In this document: positions 54,301 through 64,000 of the stretch, one piece after another
How the letters are laid out: the number at the start of each line of letters is the position of its first letter
How positions within the stretch are numbered: position 1 is the stretch's first letter
DNA from: Rhipicephalus microplus
Lineage: Eukaryota > Arthropoda > Arachnida > Ixodida > Ixodidae
Reading direction: 5' to 3'
Assembly (NCBI RefSeq): GCF_043290135.1
Contig: NC_134705.1
Coordinates: 40,538,771-40,602,770, forward strand
Length of the DNA: 64,000 nt
The notes under the pieces: generated by a model
The model's database searches: none
What the model was told of the DNA's origin: nothing
Seen by the model: the letters and a program-made list of their open reading frames with translations, nothing else
Translations under genes and position numbers: made by a program

Positions 54301-57010
54301 AATCTGCGCCTTGGGACCTTTAATTCCGCGGTAAAAATGGAGATCATTTCCATCGTTTCTCTACCTGCCACGGTTCCAGAGATACGTTCGAGTTGCGCTA
54401 TCCTTTGTGCTTCAGTGATCTCGTGAAGCATGTTATGTACTCCGAGTTGTAGCAGCCTTTCGTTCTTTGTGTATTCTGGTAGACCCAGCGCTGCTCTGTA
54501 CGCTTTTCTAATCAGCGCGTCGACTTTGTCTTTCTCGGCTTTGTTCCAGTGGACGAACGCCGCTACGTACGCGACATGGCTGATCGCGAAGGCCTGGACG
54601 AGTCGTACAACGTTTCTTTCTTTAATGCCCCTTCATTTATTGGATACTCTTTGTATTAGCCTCACGGGCGCCATGACTTTCTTTTCCAGGCGCGTTATAG
54701 TTTCCCCATTGGTTCCCCTGGCTTTGATCTAGAGACCCAGGACTCTGATCTTTTGAACCAAAGGTATCACCGTGCAATTTCTAGTGCTTATCCTGATTCT
54801 TTTGTGTAATTATGCTACATTTCTGCAATGCCTGCCTAGTCTTTTGGGGTGGTAAAGCAGCAGTTCTGATTTGGCCGGAAAGCATTCCAATCCGGTGCCA
54901 TCCAGATGACTCTCGACTGCATCCACCGCCTCTTGAAGTCTATTCTCCATCGCGCCTTCACTGGTGTCTTGCGTAGTCCAAATCATAATGTCGTCTGCAT
55001 AAATTGTGTGATTGATGCCTTCGATTCGCTATAATTTTTCTGATAATCTCATCATGACGAAGTTAAACAGCATCGGTGACACGACGGACCCTTGCGGTGT
55101 GCCAGCGCTGCCCATGTCCACTTGCATGCTCTCCTCCTCGTCCAGTCTAACCGTGGCACTTCTTCCAGTAAGAAAATTTCTGATGTACTTGTACGTGCGC
55201 TCGCCCAGGCCGAGTTGCGAAATTCGTTTTAGAATGGCTGCGTGCTCGACCATGTCGAAGGCCTTCCTTAGATCTAGCCCGATTATTGCCCTCATGCCTC
55301 GTCCAATGGGGTCTATTACTTGCTGCTTTAGTTCTATCATGGCATCTTGTGTGGAGAGCCCTCTTCTGAAGCCGATCATGTTGCTGCAGTATACGTTGTT
55401 GCACTCAAGGTAGCCGTTAACCCTGTTCAGGCAAGCATGCTTCATTACTTTACCGACGCAAGAAGTCAGGGAGATGGGCCGCATGTTCTGGATTTCTAGG
55501 GGTTTACCTGGCTTAGGAATGAAAATCACGTCGGATTTTTTCCATTCGTCGGGTATCTTCCCGTTTCTCCAGCACTCGTTGATGAAATCTGTCAAACGGC
55601 TCGTTCCCTGGTCGTCCAGGTTCCGGAGCACCTTGTTGGACACTTTGTCGGGACCTGGAGCTGACTTGGTCTTGATAGTCTGCAGGACTGCCCTGATTTA
55701 TTGCTGTGAAAAGTCTCTGTCAAGATCTTCGTTGGGAAAACCCGAGTATTCCTGGTATTCGACTGCCGGGAGCCTGCCGAGGTAGGGCTTGACAATTTCA
55801 TCACCCATGTGATGGATGTTCCCTTTATACCTGTGTCTTAACTTTGTCATTTCCGCTTTCACCACCGTTTTGGTGGCCGACGGGTCCAGCAGGTGCTTGA
55901 GGATTTTCCATGTCCTGCCTGTGTTTTTGTTGCCGTCCATGGCATCGCACACTTCGTCCCATTCCTGGTGGCATAGCTGGGTACAGTGTGTTTCGAAGTG
56001 CTTGTTTAGCTCGGCGAGTTTTCTTCTTAAATTTCCATTGTGTTTTTGCCTATGCAGCCATTTTTGAATAGATTTTTCGGCTTCGACAAGGTGTGCAAGC
56101 CTGCTGTCCATCCACATTGAGAGGGTTCCGCCACACTCATCTTCCTCTTCTCGATGAGCCAACCAGTCATCCCACTCCATTTCGGTTGTGGCTTTTTCTG
56201 CGTCTGTGGAAGTTCCCTGCTCCATTCTTCTATGTTTTCGATGGCTTCCTGTTCTTTCTCGTTTCCGCTTAGGCGGAATTTGTCCCCATCTACGCGCCTG
56301 ATTGCCCGTTTACAATTCCTGGTGGAAGGATTGCCTAGGGCGATGCTGAGGACCCTGTGATTACTTCCCAGGTCTTCAAAGGTGTTTTCCCACGTGATTC
56401 GCCCGGCGTTCTTGCAGAGGGTTAGGTCCGGCGTGGTGTTCCTGTGCGGACCTACACCGATTCTGGTGTGCGAGGCTGGCTCATTCAGAATGGTTAGTTC
56501 AGCCTTTTCGATGAGGTCGGCAAGGTTTTTTCCTTTCTTCGACGAGTGCCCATATCCCCACTGCGTGTGTGGAGCGTTAAAAACTCCTCCAATAACAAGT
56601 CGGTTGTCGCCTGCGATGTTCATCGTTTCGTTAATTAGTTCTTCGAAAGTATGCTTTAGGCTCTTTTTAGACGGGCTGCTGTATACGTTTAGGACAAAAG
56701 TGCTGCTCTCTTTTTTGCTGCGTGGCACGACTTCTATAAGAATGTGGTTGATATCCGTGACTTGCTTCGTAATGTGTGGGAAAGCAACTAGCCCCTTGTT
56801 CACTAATGTGGTCTCGACTATGTCTCAATCCTTTCCTTCTGTGCGTTGTTTGTGGGTGGCATACCCGGCAATTTTGGCGTCGTCGAATGTCTGCTGCAAA
56901 TTGATCACGTCAGGATTTTTTTCTTTTTGTGGTGATTTTGATTAGTTTCGCCATCGATGCTTTTTTATTAGAAAAGCCACGGCAGTTCCACTGCCAGATG
57001 ACGAGTTTTC
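54301..57010 (-). pseudogene. LINE ORF2: endonuclease and reverse transcriptase remnant
   Basis: The endonuclease starts with WQWNCRGFSNKKA (about 57,000-56,960) and has VIGGVFNAPHTQWGY (near 56,580; Asp of the usual GDFNAPH is Val), TTPDLTL (near 56,425) and LGSNHRVLSI (near 56,350). The RT covers about 55,640-54,980 with RPISLTSCVGKVMKH, GLDLRKAFDMVEH, GTPQGSVVSPMLFN and the catalytic YADD (about 54,995). The thumb and C-terminal region follow (HVAYVAAFVHWNKAE, LIRKAYRAALGLPEYT). Frame changes and stops lie near 56,810, 56,030, 55,690, 55,030 and 54,650. Confidence 0.82.
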
Positions 57011-57179
57011 TAAATTTGGTGCCTACCATGTCTAAGAAATTTTGTTCTCTAGCTCTTCGAGCCGCTTGTCGTATTTTAGTGCCAGCGCCTTACTCTCCGC
57101 CTCACTGTCGCTAAGTTGCACAACCAGCACCTCGAACATTTTCTCCATTTTGTCCGACAGTTTGTTTATCATGTCCTCG

Positions 57180-58856
57180 ATGACGTCTGTTTTTTCGTGC
57201 TAGAACGGGGCCTCTTGACCTCTTTTTCTGAGTCATTTTGCTATTTGGTCTTCGTCAGCGGGATTTTTCGCTTGGCACCTGGTTGCTGTGTTTCCACAGC
57301 TACCATTCCTACCTCCTCATTCTCTCTCTCCCCTGTGGTTTTGGTCGCTGGCGTGGAGAAGGCCGCGATGGCGGTCTACGGAGGCGACGTCTGTATCTGC
57401 ATTTTCATGAGTATTTCAATAAGTGTTTGCTTTAGTTCATCAGTTTTTTTTAGCTGATTCACTGTTTTGTTTTTTTCGCTTTTTCTAGCTCCTGTCTGAG
57501 TAGCTTGTTTTCCGTTCTGTATTCTTCTACGCGTTTCTCTATGTCTCGGTAATTATTCCTAGCGTTACTATTATTGCCGGACCTTGCCGATACACGATTG
57601 GCCACTACGTTTGACCAGCCCACCTTGTCTGGCGTCTTCTGTTCTCCTTGCTGCTTCGTTGTCGCTTTGTGCGTCCTTCCCCTCGAGGTCGATCTCCGCC
57701 CGCTCCTGGTCCTGAGTCTGCTTCTGGACCTTGACCCCAAGCGACGTAGCCCCTAGGCTCCCAGCCTGGACTTGGATCTGGATCTGAACCTTGATGTGGG
57801 TTGACGGCCTGGTTGTGTGTTGCTGCTTCCCCAGGTGTCCTGGTCTGGTGAGTCGGCTTCCCGCTGAAGTTCCTAATTAGTTTCCTCGTTTCTTCCTCGT
57901 TTCTTCTTCCCCGTTTCTCTTCGCAGCCCACCTTCGTTGCTTTACGAAGTATGGCGTATTAAATTTAGCCCTGCAAGTCCGGTCTGCCGTGGGGTGTGCG
58001 TCTCCGCAGAGCTTGCACTTGGGAGTGCATTCATGGTCTCTGGTAGAATTTTTGGCACCACACGCCAGGCACAACTTGTCTCTCAGTCTTGGGCACACAT
58101 CGGGCCTGTGCCCGAGCCTCCCGCACTCTTTACAAAAGTCTATTTGCTTCCGGTAGAGGGAAACTTTCATCATGATGCTGTTGAAGTAAGCCCACATGGG
58201 GACCCTGTTGCCTTCGTACAGTAGTATCACGGTGGTCGTGCTCCCCAGTCTTTTGGCGTATGCCAATGAAGGGTTCCTCGCGTTCACCAGGGCATGCATG
58301 AGATGATCATGTGAGTACTTCAGGGGAATGTTGCGGATTATCTCCTTAGTCATGTGTTCCGGTGCCGATACGTACGCGTTGGTCTCGTACTTCCTCCCGT
58401 TGATTTTAAATCCTTGATTTTGACGAATTTCGTCGCCGTCTTCTCATCCGGTGTGCTGATAACCAGGATATTTTGTGTAGGGTTGGGGCAGATTGTGAAG
58501 ATTTCGTCGTCGCTCACCCCTGCTTCTTGCCGTATCGCTTCGTCAAGGCTAGCTCTGCACGTGTGTCTAATGCTTGTTCTGACGATAATCTTGATGTCAA
58601 CTGCAGGTAGCCTTGGCATCTTGCTTGCTTGCAAAATCTTGCTCACGATGCTCTTCCCACCTCTGCGCGTCGGACTTCTCGAGCGCGTGGCTTTCTGTTC
58701 TATTTCTTCGCCAGAGCTCACACGGCCCTTCATTTTATACGTGACTTCGATCCAGCCCTCCGCGTCGCCGTCAGCGTCTCGTCTCGTTGGATCGCTATCG
58801 CCCTCTCTGGTATCAATACTTGGAGTTTCCCAAACTTCTGCATCATCTACGTCCAT
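57180..58856 (-). pseudogene. LINE ORF1 with CCHC-type knuckles and coiled coil
   Basis: The nucleic-acid-binding ORF1 protein. From ATG 58856: an acidic start (MDVDDAEVWETPS), a DEKTATKFVKIKDLK segment near 58,410, then, after a frame change near 58,350, RNIPLKYSHDHLMHAL and three cysteine knuckles: CKECGRLGHRPDVC (near 58,120), CLACG...DHEC (near 58,060) and CKLCGDAHPTADRTC (near 58,010). The C-terminal part is Arg/Ser-rich, then Glu/Lys-rich with heptads (KRVEEYRTENKLLRQELEKA, near 57,500). Three frames are involved. The three-knuckle arrangement is typical of I/Jockey ORF1 proteins. Confidence 0.78.
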
Positions 58857-59294
58857 TTCGGAGGTGCGTCTGATCCCTTTGCTTACAACTCGGCACCGTT
58901 GATCACCCTTCCCGAGGCCGGCGTCGGCCTTGTCGGTGTAGGCTTAGCTGGGCACACTTGTAACTCAAGTGGTTTTTCACATGAAAAAAGCTTCAAAAAG
59001 AGTCTCTCACCTAGGTTATTGGTGTCAAAGCGTTTGGATAGACCCGCTCTATCCGGTGGTGGTTGATTGCCAGGTATTTGACTTGATAAAACTGCGGAAC
59101 ACATTCATAAAAGGCAGAGCTGACGTGAAGCGCGTCCGCAGCGTTGCGTTGCCCGGCAGCGTCTCCCGCCAAGACGTACGATTGTCACCACTGCAAGATA
59201 AGGGCGCGCAATCGATCGTACACTCCCTTATTCTCTACGCGGGCCAAAATACGCGTGAGCGATGAGAGTCGCCGCACGCTCACTACGCTATCTT

Positions 59295-59545
59295 GCCGAT
59301 AATGCTGAAAACACGATAGTCTCCCCCCCCCCCCCCCCCCCGAGATGCCTGCCAACAGCGGTAAGTGGTAGATATGAACAGTTTGCCGTTTGAACGTTGA
59401 AGGCGCTACGTCTCGGTGGCTCAGTGGTTAACGCCTCGCATTCACGACGCGGAGGTCCCACGTTTGATTCCGCGCGCTGAGGTATTTCTTTCTGTTTTTT
59501 TTCCTTTGTGGCGTTTTCATAAACATATAGATACGTATACATATA
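59295..59545 (+). repeat. tRNA-derived SINE-like repeat, family D (copy 2)
   Basis: A box GGTGGCTCAGTGGTTAACG (59,415-59,433), a CCTCGCATTCACGACGCGGAGG arm, and a B-box-like CACGTTTGATTCC. It is preceded by a 19-C run and GGTAAGTGGTAGATAT, shared with copy 1 in opposite orientation. Confidence 0.6.
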
Positions 59546-59640
59546 CGGTGCACGTCATCGATGCCCACGCTTACACCGGCGGCGAACCTAGCGGAGAGCG
59601 TCCATATAATCGCCATCACAATAAAAACTCGCGAAAATTT
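59520..59640 (-). repeat. Dispersed repeat piece, shared with 42.3 kb
   Basis: Reverse complement of the 42.33-42.43 kb block (TGTGATGGCGATTATATGGAC, GTGCACCGTATATGTATACG); it directly follows the family D SINE. Confidence 0.7.
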
Positions 59641-59689
59641 CGGAGCTCTCAGGACCGTTAAACGATATATGGCGTGTATAGATGGCTTG

Positions 59690-59800
59690 CCTTTAGCACC
59701 CTCGACAACGTACGCACCGAGGCATAGGGGTTACCGCCGTGGAGTGCGAATCGAGAGGTTGCTGGTTCGACGTCGCGTGACGGACTATCTCCTTGTTTTT
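59690..59800 (+). repeat. Possible tRNA-derived piece, family E
   Basis: GGCATAGGGGTTACCGCCG (A-box-like) and GAGGTTGCTGGTTCGACG (B-box-like) about 30 bp apart. No acceptor stem was found; weak. Confidence 0.35.
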
Positions 59801-59929
59801 TTTTCTTTGCACTCTGTTAGTGTATATTTTACACCAACCTATCCATGATGGAAATACATCAGCGGAGCCGTGGTGGTCTCCGGCATAAAACGATTTCGCG
59901 TTAAAAACGTAGCAACCCATACAAAGAGT

Positions 59930-60960
59930 TCGTTTTGTATTTGCCCCTTATTAATAGTGGTGAAGCTTATAATTTCATATTACTACACAACTTCGGGTAA
60001 TCTTGCGTGGCCTGTCATGAGCGAGAAGAATACACTGACGTAAGAAGTTCACTATAGTGAACTTTTTTATTCAAATTGCAGTTTGAAAAACGCGTCAAAG
60101 GCGTTATTCGAAGGTGACAGGTTTGCTTCCTGATTCTGGCAAGCTATTTTTTTTTTCGTTCCACTTTTCTTCCTACACGCTTACATTTAGTACTGATGGC
60201 ATCCTGTATACTTCCTTTGTCATGGTTGTCCGCTTGTTCGTTCTGATTATTATTTCATCTAATAAGGAATACAAATCACAGCATAGCCTTGGAGTGAATG
60301 ATGATGAGTGAGCCGAAGCGTCCGTCCGTCTGTTCTCGCTTCCGTCTGTGGGAGGCGGACAGAGATGCGGCGGCGCAAGCAGCGTTTCAGCTGGCGTCTC
60401 CCACTGAGGCGTACGAACTGCGAAGCCCGGCAGCGTCGGCGCTGGGACCGAAAAACCAAATGGGAATGTTAAAGACGCGCTACAGGAGGCATCCCCCGCT
60501 GGCAGGAACGTGCACGCTGTGAGCATTGAGAACGCTCCAGTGGCGTGGCGTCATCCGAGGACAGAGCTGTTTCATCACATGACTGAGAGCGATCAATAGC
60601 TTCAGCGAATTCTCGAACGGCCGCTGGTATTGGCACTTCACATAATGATGTTGGTGCTACTTCGCCGAGTTGCACAGGATGCTTGCAACGGCGTTAGCAG
60701 GTGTAGTAGACAAAGCTGTTGGCACAAGATGAGGCTCATTCGTGTCAAGTGATGTGCATGGCGTCATCCTCTGAGCCGCCTCGAAAACGATGTCTTGCGA
60801 CGACTGCATGGCTATCTGTAAATCGGTTTATGCTGTGTCACCCAAACCCGGTAGGATCGGGCTTGACTTGTCTTGTTGGGACTGCGTGATGAAAGCAGCA
60901 ACGGTCGTAGGAGTAGCGGCTGCCGATGTTGGAAGTGTAGACGGCGTGATGGTCGGCAAG
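59930..60960. other. Partly gag-flanking sequence, no clear gene
   Basis: From 60,530 to 60,975 the minus strand may be further Ty3 gag with frame damage, but I see no diagnostic motif. GAATGATGATGAGTGAGCC at 60,295 is the same leader as at 44,651. Confidence 0.35.
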
Positions 60961-60975
60961 GCCGACGTGGTAGAA

Positions 60976-61428
60976 TCAGCTATCGGGATTGGCACAAGGG
61001 TAGTGACAGCCCGAGGCTCGATGGTATTGTTTCGGTAGTGAGTGCCGTGGCACTGCTGATTGAGGTAGAGCTAGCACGTAACCTCGAAGCCCGACGTATG
61101 CCAGTGGTCCCGGAGGAGGCAGAATGCATCGCAGAGCAGGAGGAAGCATGTCTACCGTCATGGCATACCTTTCCTGCGGCGAGGTGATGTTGCGCAGGCT
61201 GAAGGCAGACTCTACCTTGAGGAGCCAGGCAGATGGACTTCGTGGCCAGAATTTGGGAAACTCCAGTGGTATGAGGATGCAGGGCGCCGTGGCCGCAGGA
61301 GTGATGGCGCTCACTAGAACAGACCTTTGGCGGGCGTGGACCAAGCGCGAGTGTTGTTGGGCCTGAAGTAGCTCTTGGAGTAGTTGTACTTGTGGGCGAA
61401 GAGCGGCGAGGGCTTCTTGCTCGGCCAT
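60976..61428 (-). pseudogene. Ty3/gypsy gag fragment
   Basis: An open frame of 150 codons from ATG 61428, 36 bp downstream of an LTR end and primer-binding-site-like sequence. It opens with a coiled-coil-like MAEQEALAALRPQVQLLQEL and contains LEFPKFWPRSPSAWLLKVESAF and LPPAL, which match the common start of arthropod Ty3 gag (PpFW..dP..WF..vE..F). The frame diverges after about residue 115, so the capsid domain is incomplete and no pol follows: a 5' fragment of an element. Confidence 0.65.
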
Positions 61429-61463
61429 TGTGGTGCGGTTAGTTCAATTTCCGGGTCACCAGA

Positions 61464-61733
61464 TGTGGAGTCGGTGAAGCGCGGATCTCAACATAAAACG
61501 TAACGATGTTTATTAACGCAAAAGCAACAGCAGGGCAAGCATGCCAATGCTGCGCTTCAGATGGTTAGAAAAACAAACAAGAAACGAAGCTTGGTACCTT
61601 GGGTTATATAGCCACCTGTGGTGACGTCAGCGTCCGGTGAAAGAGTGGTGGCACTGTCCGTTATAGGACGCGCGTTGCAGCATTCGGCCGAGTCGCGCTG
61701 GCTGCGCCGGTTTGTGCGCAGTGTGTCGCCACA
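61464..61733 (-). repeat. 5' LTR of a Ty3 element (270 bp)
   Basis: On the minus strand it begins TGTGGCGACACAC and ends CGACTCCACA (TG...CA). It contains GGCTATATAACCC (TATA-type) and GTTAATAAACATCG (poly(A) signal). TGGTGACCCGG (PBS-like) follows two bases after the end and gag follows that. No second LTR lies in the window. Confidence 0.75.
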
Positions 61734-61734
61734 C

Positions 61735-61905
61735 ATCCGCCCGTCCATCTCTCCGTCCATCCTTGCTTCCATGCTTCCTTCCGTCTGTTTGTTCTTGCTT
61801 CCGTCCGTCAATGCGTCCGTGCGTGCGTCGTTGCTTCTGTCCGTCCATGCGTTCGTCGGTGCGTCCATCTATCCATCCGCCTGTCTGTCCGCCCGTCCGT
61901 ACCTG
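61735..61905 (+). repeat. Degenerate CGTC/CATC tetranucleotide repeat
   Basis: CCGTCCATC, TTCCGTC and GCGTCC variants over about 170 bp, abutting the LTR. Confidence 0.75.
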
Positions 61906-62017
61906 CTGAGTGAGGCCCTTGAAATTTTCCTTTCATTACTGTTAAAATGTTAATTCCTGCTTTCATATGAGAGGTAGGTGATAGAGAAATGCGCGAAATA
62001 AAACCAAGCCCAATGCA

Positions 62018-62782
62018 TAGCTTTCATAAATTACGAGAAGGCGTTTGACTCAGCCGACACAGGAGTAATGCAGGCACTACAGAATCAGGGCATCGACGAG
62101 CCCTACATAAACATACTGGACGAAATAGAATAGAAAGTTGGGCGAGTTGGTGTGTATTCATGCAGCGCTGTGTGTGGTCCTCTTCTTTGTCTCCGTCTTT
62201 TTGTGCGCCGCTTTTCTTTTAATATGAATACTGGACAAAACCTACAACGGATCAACAGCCACTATATAGTTATTCATAAAGAAAGCAACGGAAACCCAAT
62301 AAAGAAGAGTGTAAAGTAGGGAGACACGATCTCTCCCATGCTATTCACCGCTTGTTTACAGGAGGGTTTCAGGGCCCTAGATTGGGGAGAGTTATGGTAA
62401 GACCTCATAGGGAGCGTTTTAGTAGCCTGCGGTTCGCTGATGGCATTGCCTAGGGGACAAATTAAAGCTCGTGATTACTGAACTAAACACGGAAAGCAGA
62501 AGAGTAGGCTTAAAAATAAATGAAGTCTTGAAGCTAATGAAATCTCAATATTAATAATTAAAAAAACTAAAGTGACGTTCAACATTCTCGACAGAAAACA
62601 CCACTTTGCGGTAGGTTGAGAGATGCCGGAAATTGTAAAGAAGTACGTCTACTTAGGACAGGTAGTAAGCGTGGAGCCGAAACATGGGAGAGAAATAACT
62701 AGGAGAATAAGGATGTGGTCGATCACTACAGGCAAGCATTCTCAAATCATGAATGGTAATCTGCCACTAACCCTCAAGAGGC
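62018..62782 (+). pseudogene. RTE-type LINE fragment, copy 3
   Basis: Matches the RTE copies from the [12 protein letters not shown] region (62,030) through the [15 protein letters not shown] equivalent (62,322-62,370), the FADD region (near 62,430, with Asp lost: RFADG) and on to LPLTLKR (62,760-62,780), where it stops abruptly. Strongly decayed, with a 106-bp insertion at 62122-62227. Confidence 0.85.
62122..62227. mobile_element. 106-bp insertion with 9-bp target duplication
   Basis: ATACTGGAC flanks it perfectly at 62113-62121 and 62228-62236, and the RTE alignment resumes in step after it. It reads GAAATAGAATAGAAAGTTGG ... CGCCGCTTTTCTTTTAATATG. It has no terminal inverted repeat; the minus strand is A-rich towards one end. 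A short retroposed RNA or SINE fragment is likely. Confidence 0.75.
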
Positions 62783-62785
62783 AAA

Positions 62786-63411
62786 TTTTCTTGATCTTTA
62801 TCAATGACATAGCAAGTAACATTGATTGCAAAATTAAACTCTTCGCAGACGAATCTAAATTATATAGAGAAACACACAATAGGGAAGATCACGTTCTGCA
62901 CAATAACACACTAACAAAAGTTACTTAATGGTGTGTGCGTGGCAAATGACCCTCAATACAAACAAAACAGTCTGCATGACATTAATACAAAAAAGTGCCC
63001 GTGACTCTTTTCATACAAACTTAACGGTCACCTCGTAACAAGGGTAGAACAGCACAAGTACCGCGGCATTGCAATAACATCAGACCTTAAATGGACATCG
63101 CACATTAACAATGTCCCTTCTGAAGCGTTAAAAACTCTTTTTTCTTAAAAGGTTTTTGCGACTGGCACCAACTAGCGTGCAACTTTTGGCTTATACGACA
63201 TATATTACACCTGTTCTTGGTTATGCTAACGTCGAATGGTTTCCGCACACAAAAATTTATACATGAAAATTTGAAGGCAGTCAGAGAAAGGCAATTAGCG
63301 TAATTCATAAGAAATACCAGACCAGCGAATCACCTACTTCTTTACTAACACAGTCAGGGATTTCCACCTTAGCTATTCGAGCAAAGGTAACTCACCTGAA
63401 ATTTCTTCATT
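62786..63411 (+). pseudogene. Jockey/CR1-like LINE RT fragment, interrupted by a SINE
   Basis: Begins at FLIFINDIASNIDCKIKLFADESKLYRE (62,786 onwards; FADE replaces YADD). It continues in changing frames with HKYRGIAITSDLKWTSHI (near 63,055), APTSVQLLAYTTYITPVL (near 63,165) and KAISVIHKKY (near 63,290), and runs into the SINE at 63,420. The family differs from the element at 40.4 kb in sequence. It is truncated at its 5' side at the RTE junction. Confidence 0.75.
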
Positions 63412-63419
63412 AGATAATA

Positions 63420-63666
63420 ATTTGATTGACATGTCGGGTTTAACATCCCAAAACCACCATATGATTATGAGAGACGCCGTAGTGAAGGGCTCCGGAAATT
63501 TCGACCACCTGGGGTTCTTTAACGTGCACCCAAATTTGAGCACACGGGCCTACAACATTTTCGCCTCCATCGAAAATGAAGCCACCGCAGCCGGGATTCT
63601 ATCCCGCGACCTGTGGGTCAGCAGCCGAGTACCTTAGCCACTAGATCCCAACGGCGAGGCAGCATA
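63420..63666 (-). mobile_element. SINE family A, complete copy with 8-bp target duplication
   Basis: Minus strand: tRNA-like head (GGGATCTAGTGGCTAAGG A box; GGTCGCGGGATAGAATCCC B box), TGTTGTAGGCCCGTGTGCTC, CCAGGTGGTCGAAATTTCC, ATCATATGGTGGTTTTGG and a short tail. AGATAATA flanks it at 63412-63419 and 63667-63674. It is inserted in the Jockey-like LINE. Confidence 0.88.
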
Positions 63667-64000
63667 AGATAATATGCAAACACCTAAACCTGGATGCTTC
63701 AAAATACATTATCTTTCATCAGTCACGAATTGCCCACCATAATCACTCAAACTAAAGGAGTTTTTTTGTTATAATGCTACTTTTCTGTTTTCATTTTTAC
63801 ACAGGTTGCCCATAAGTAGAATAGGCTAGATTGATCCATAACTGACACCGTATCACAGTCAATTTGTGGTAAGTTATTAAAAAAAGTTATAAGCAATTAG
63901 TAAACAGTCTGTGTAATAACGCTTTTCAATTTACTTTATTCGAAGCAACTTTGTACTGATATTTGTTCAATTTCCACTTCTTTTAACCGAACCTAATACT
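63667..64000 (+). pseudogene. LINE continuation after the SINE, then unassigned sequence
   Basis: To about 63,765 the sequence reads as the end of a LINE ORF2 (KHLNLDASKYIIFHQSRIAHH), continuing the fragment cut at 63,411. The last ~230 bp are AT-rich with nothing recognised. Confidence 0.45.

Larger units (their letters stand above)
53165..58980 (-). mobile_element. I-like LINE with RNase H (about 5.8 kb)
   Basis: Minus strand: 5' leader, ORF1 with zinc knuckles (58.86-57.2 kb), ORF2 with endonuclease, RT and RNase H (57.0-53.55 kb), and a 3' UTR ending TTTAATAAAGTTTTTCCG near 53,165. RNase H downstream of the RT places it in the I group of non-LTR elements. Nearly complete, but with many frameshifts and stops. 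The exact 5' end and target duplication were not found. Confidence 0.85.

Noticed and set aside
59323..59341. Poly-C run (also 29,107, 36,447 and poly-G at 35,733, 36,353, 36,831) as regulatory G-quadruplex sites
   Set aside because: Simple homopolymers in repeat-rich DNA; length is also unreliable in assemblies.

Overview
The window looks like nuclear DNA of an arthropod, most consistent with a hard tick (Ixodidae). That identification rests on the mixture of repeat families and on recognition from general knowledge, not on a database search. There is no bacterial operon structure, rRNA or CRISPR. Almost the whole 64 kb is transposon-derived, and one host gene region survives in the middle.

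Layout. 1-3.3 kb: decayed Ty3/gypsy pol (plus strand) split by an 824-bp TIR element with TAA target duplications, then an LTR-like tail. 4.0 kb: THAP zinc-finger remnant. 6.0-10.6 kb: near-full-length LINE on the minus strand, with an esterase-type ORF1 and an EN-RT-zinc-knuckle ORF2. 11.1-11.5 kb: broken SWIM zinc-finger gene. 12.0-13.0 kb: two direct copies of a ~415-bp repeat. 13.0-16.2 kb: full-length RTE-type LINE with a tRNA-like leader. 16.4-18.7 kb: SINE pieces and a LINE tail.

18.9-22.45 kb (minus): large exon(s) of an M13 (neprilysin-like) metallopeptidase with a long Ser/Pro-rich cytoplasmic tail and one transmembrane segment. The reading frame is interrupted and stops at a good splice donor before the zinc-binding site. 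22.5-27.9 kb (minus): ~1,800 codons of Pro/Thr-rich sequence with about 15 units of ~59 residues, carrying two nonsense codons. It lies directly upstream of the M13 frame.

29.2-39.8 kb: a hAT-type MITE; two inverted copies of an unusual element made of ~147-bp tandem units plus long GATA/TATC microsatellites, one of which holds a TIR element that itself holds a 5'-truncated RTE; and several tRNA-derived SINEs. 40.4-42.2 kb: 5'-truncated CR1/Jockey-like LINE. 43.4-44.4 kb: second copy of the 6-kb LINE's 3' end, running into a ~200-bp ATCC array. 45.0-50.2 kb (minus): complete but mutated Ty3/gypsy element with 162-bp LTRs and a CTAC target duplication. 53.2-59.0 kb (minus): I-like LINE with an RNase H domain. 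59.3-64.0 kb: SINEs, a Ty3 5' LTR plus gag, an RTE fragment with a 106-bp insertion, and a Jockey-like LINE carrying a SINE.

Only the M13/Pro-rich block looks like host protein-coding sequence. Everything else is a layered record of transposition, with several insertions resolved to the base by target-site duplications.
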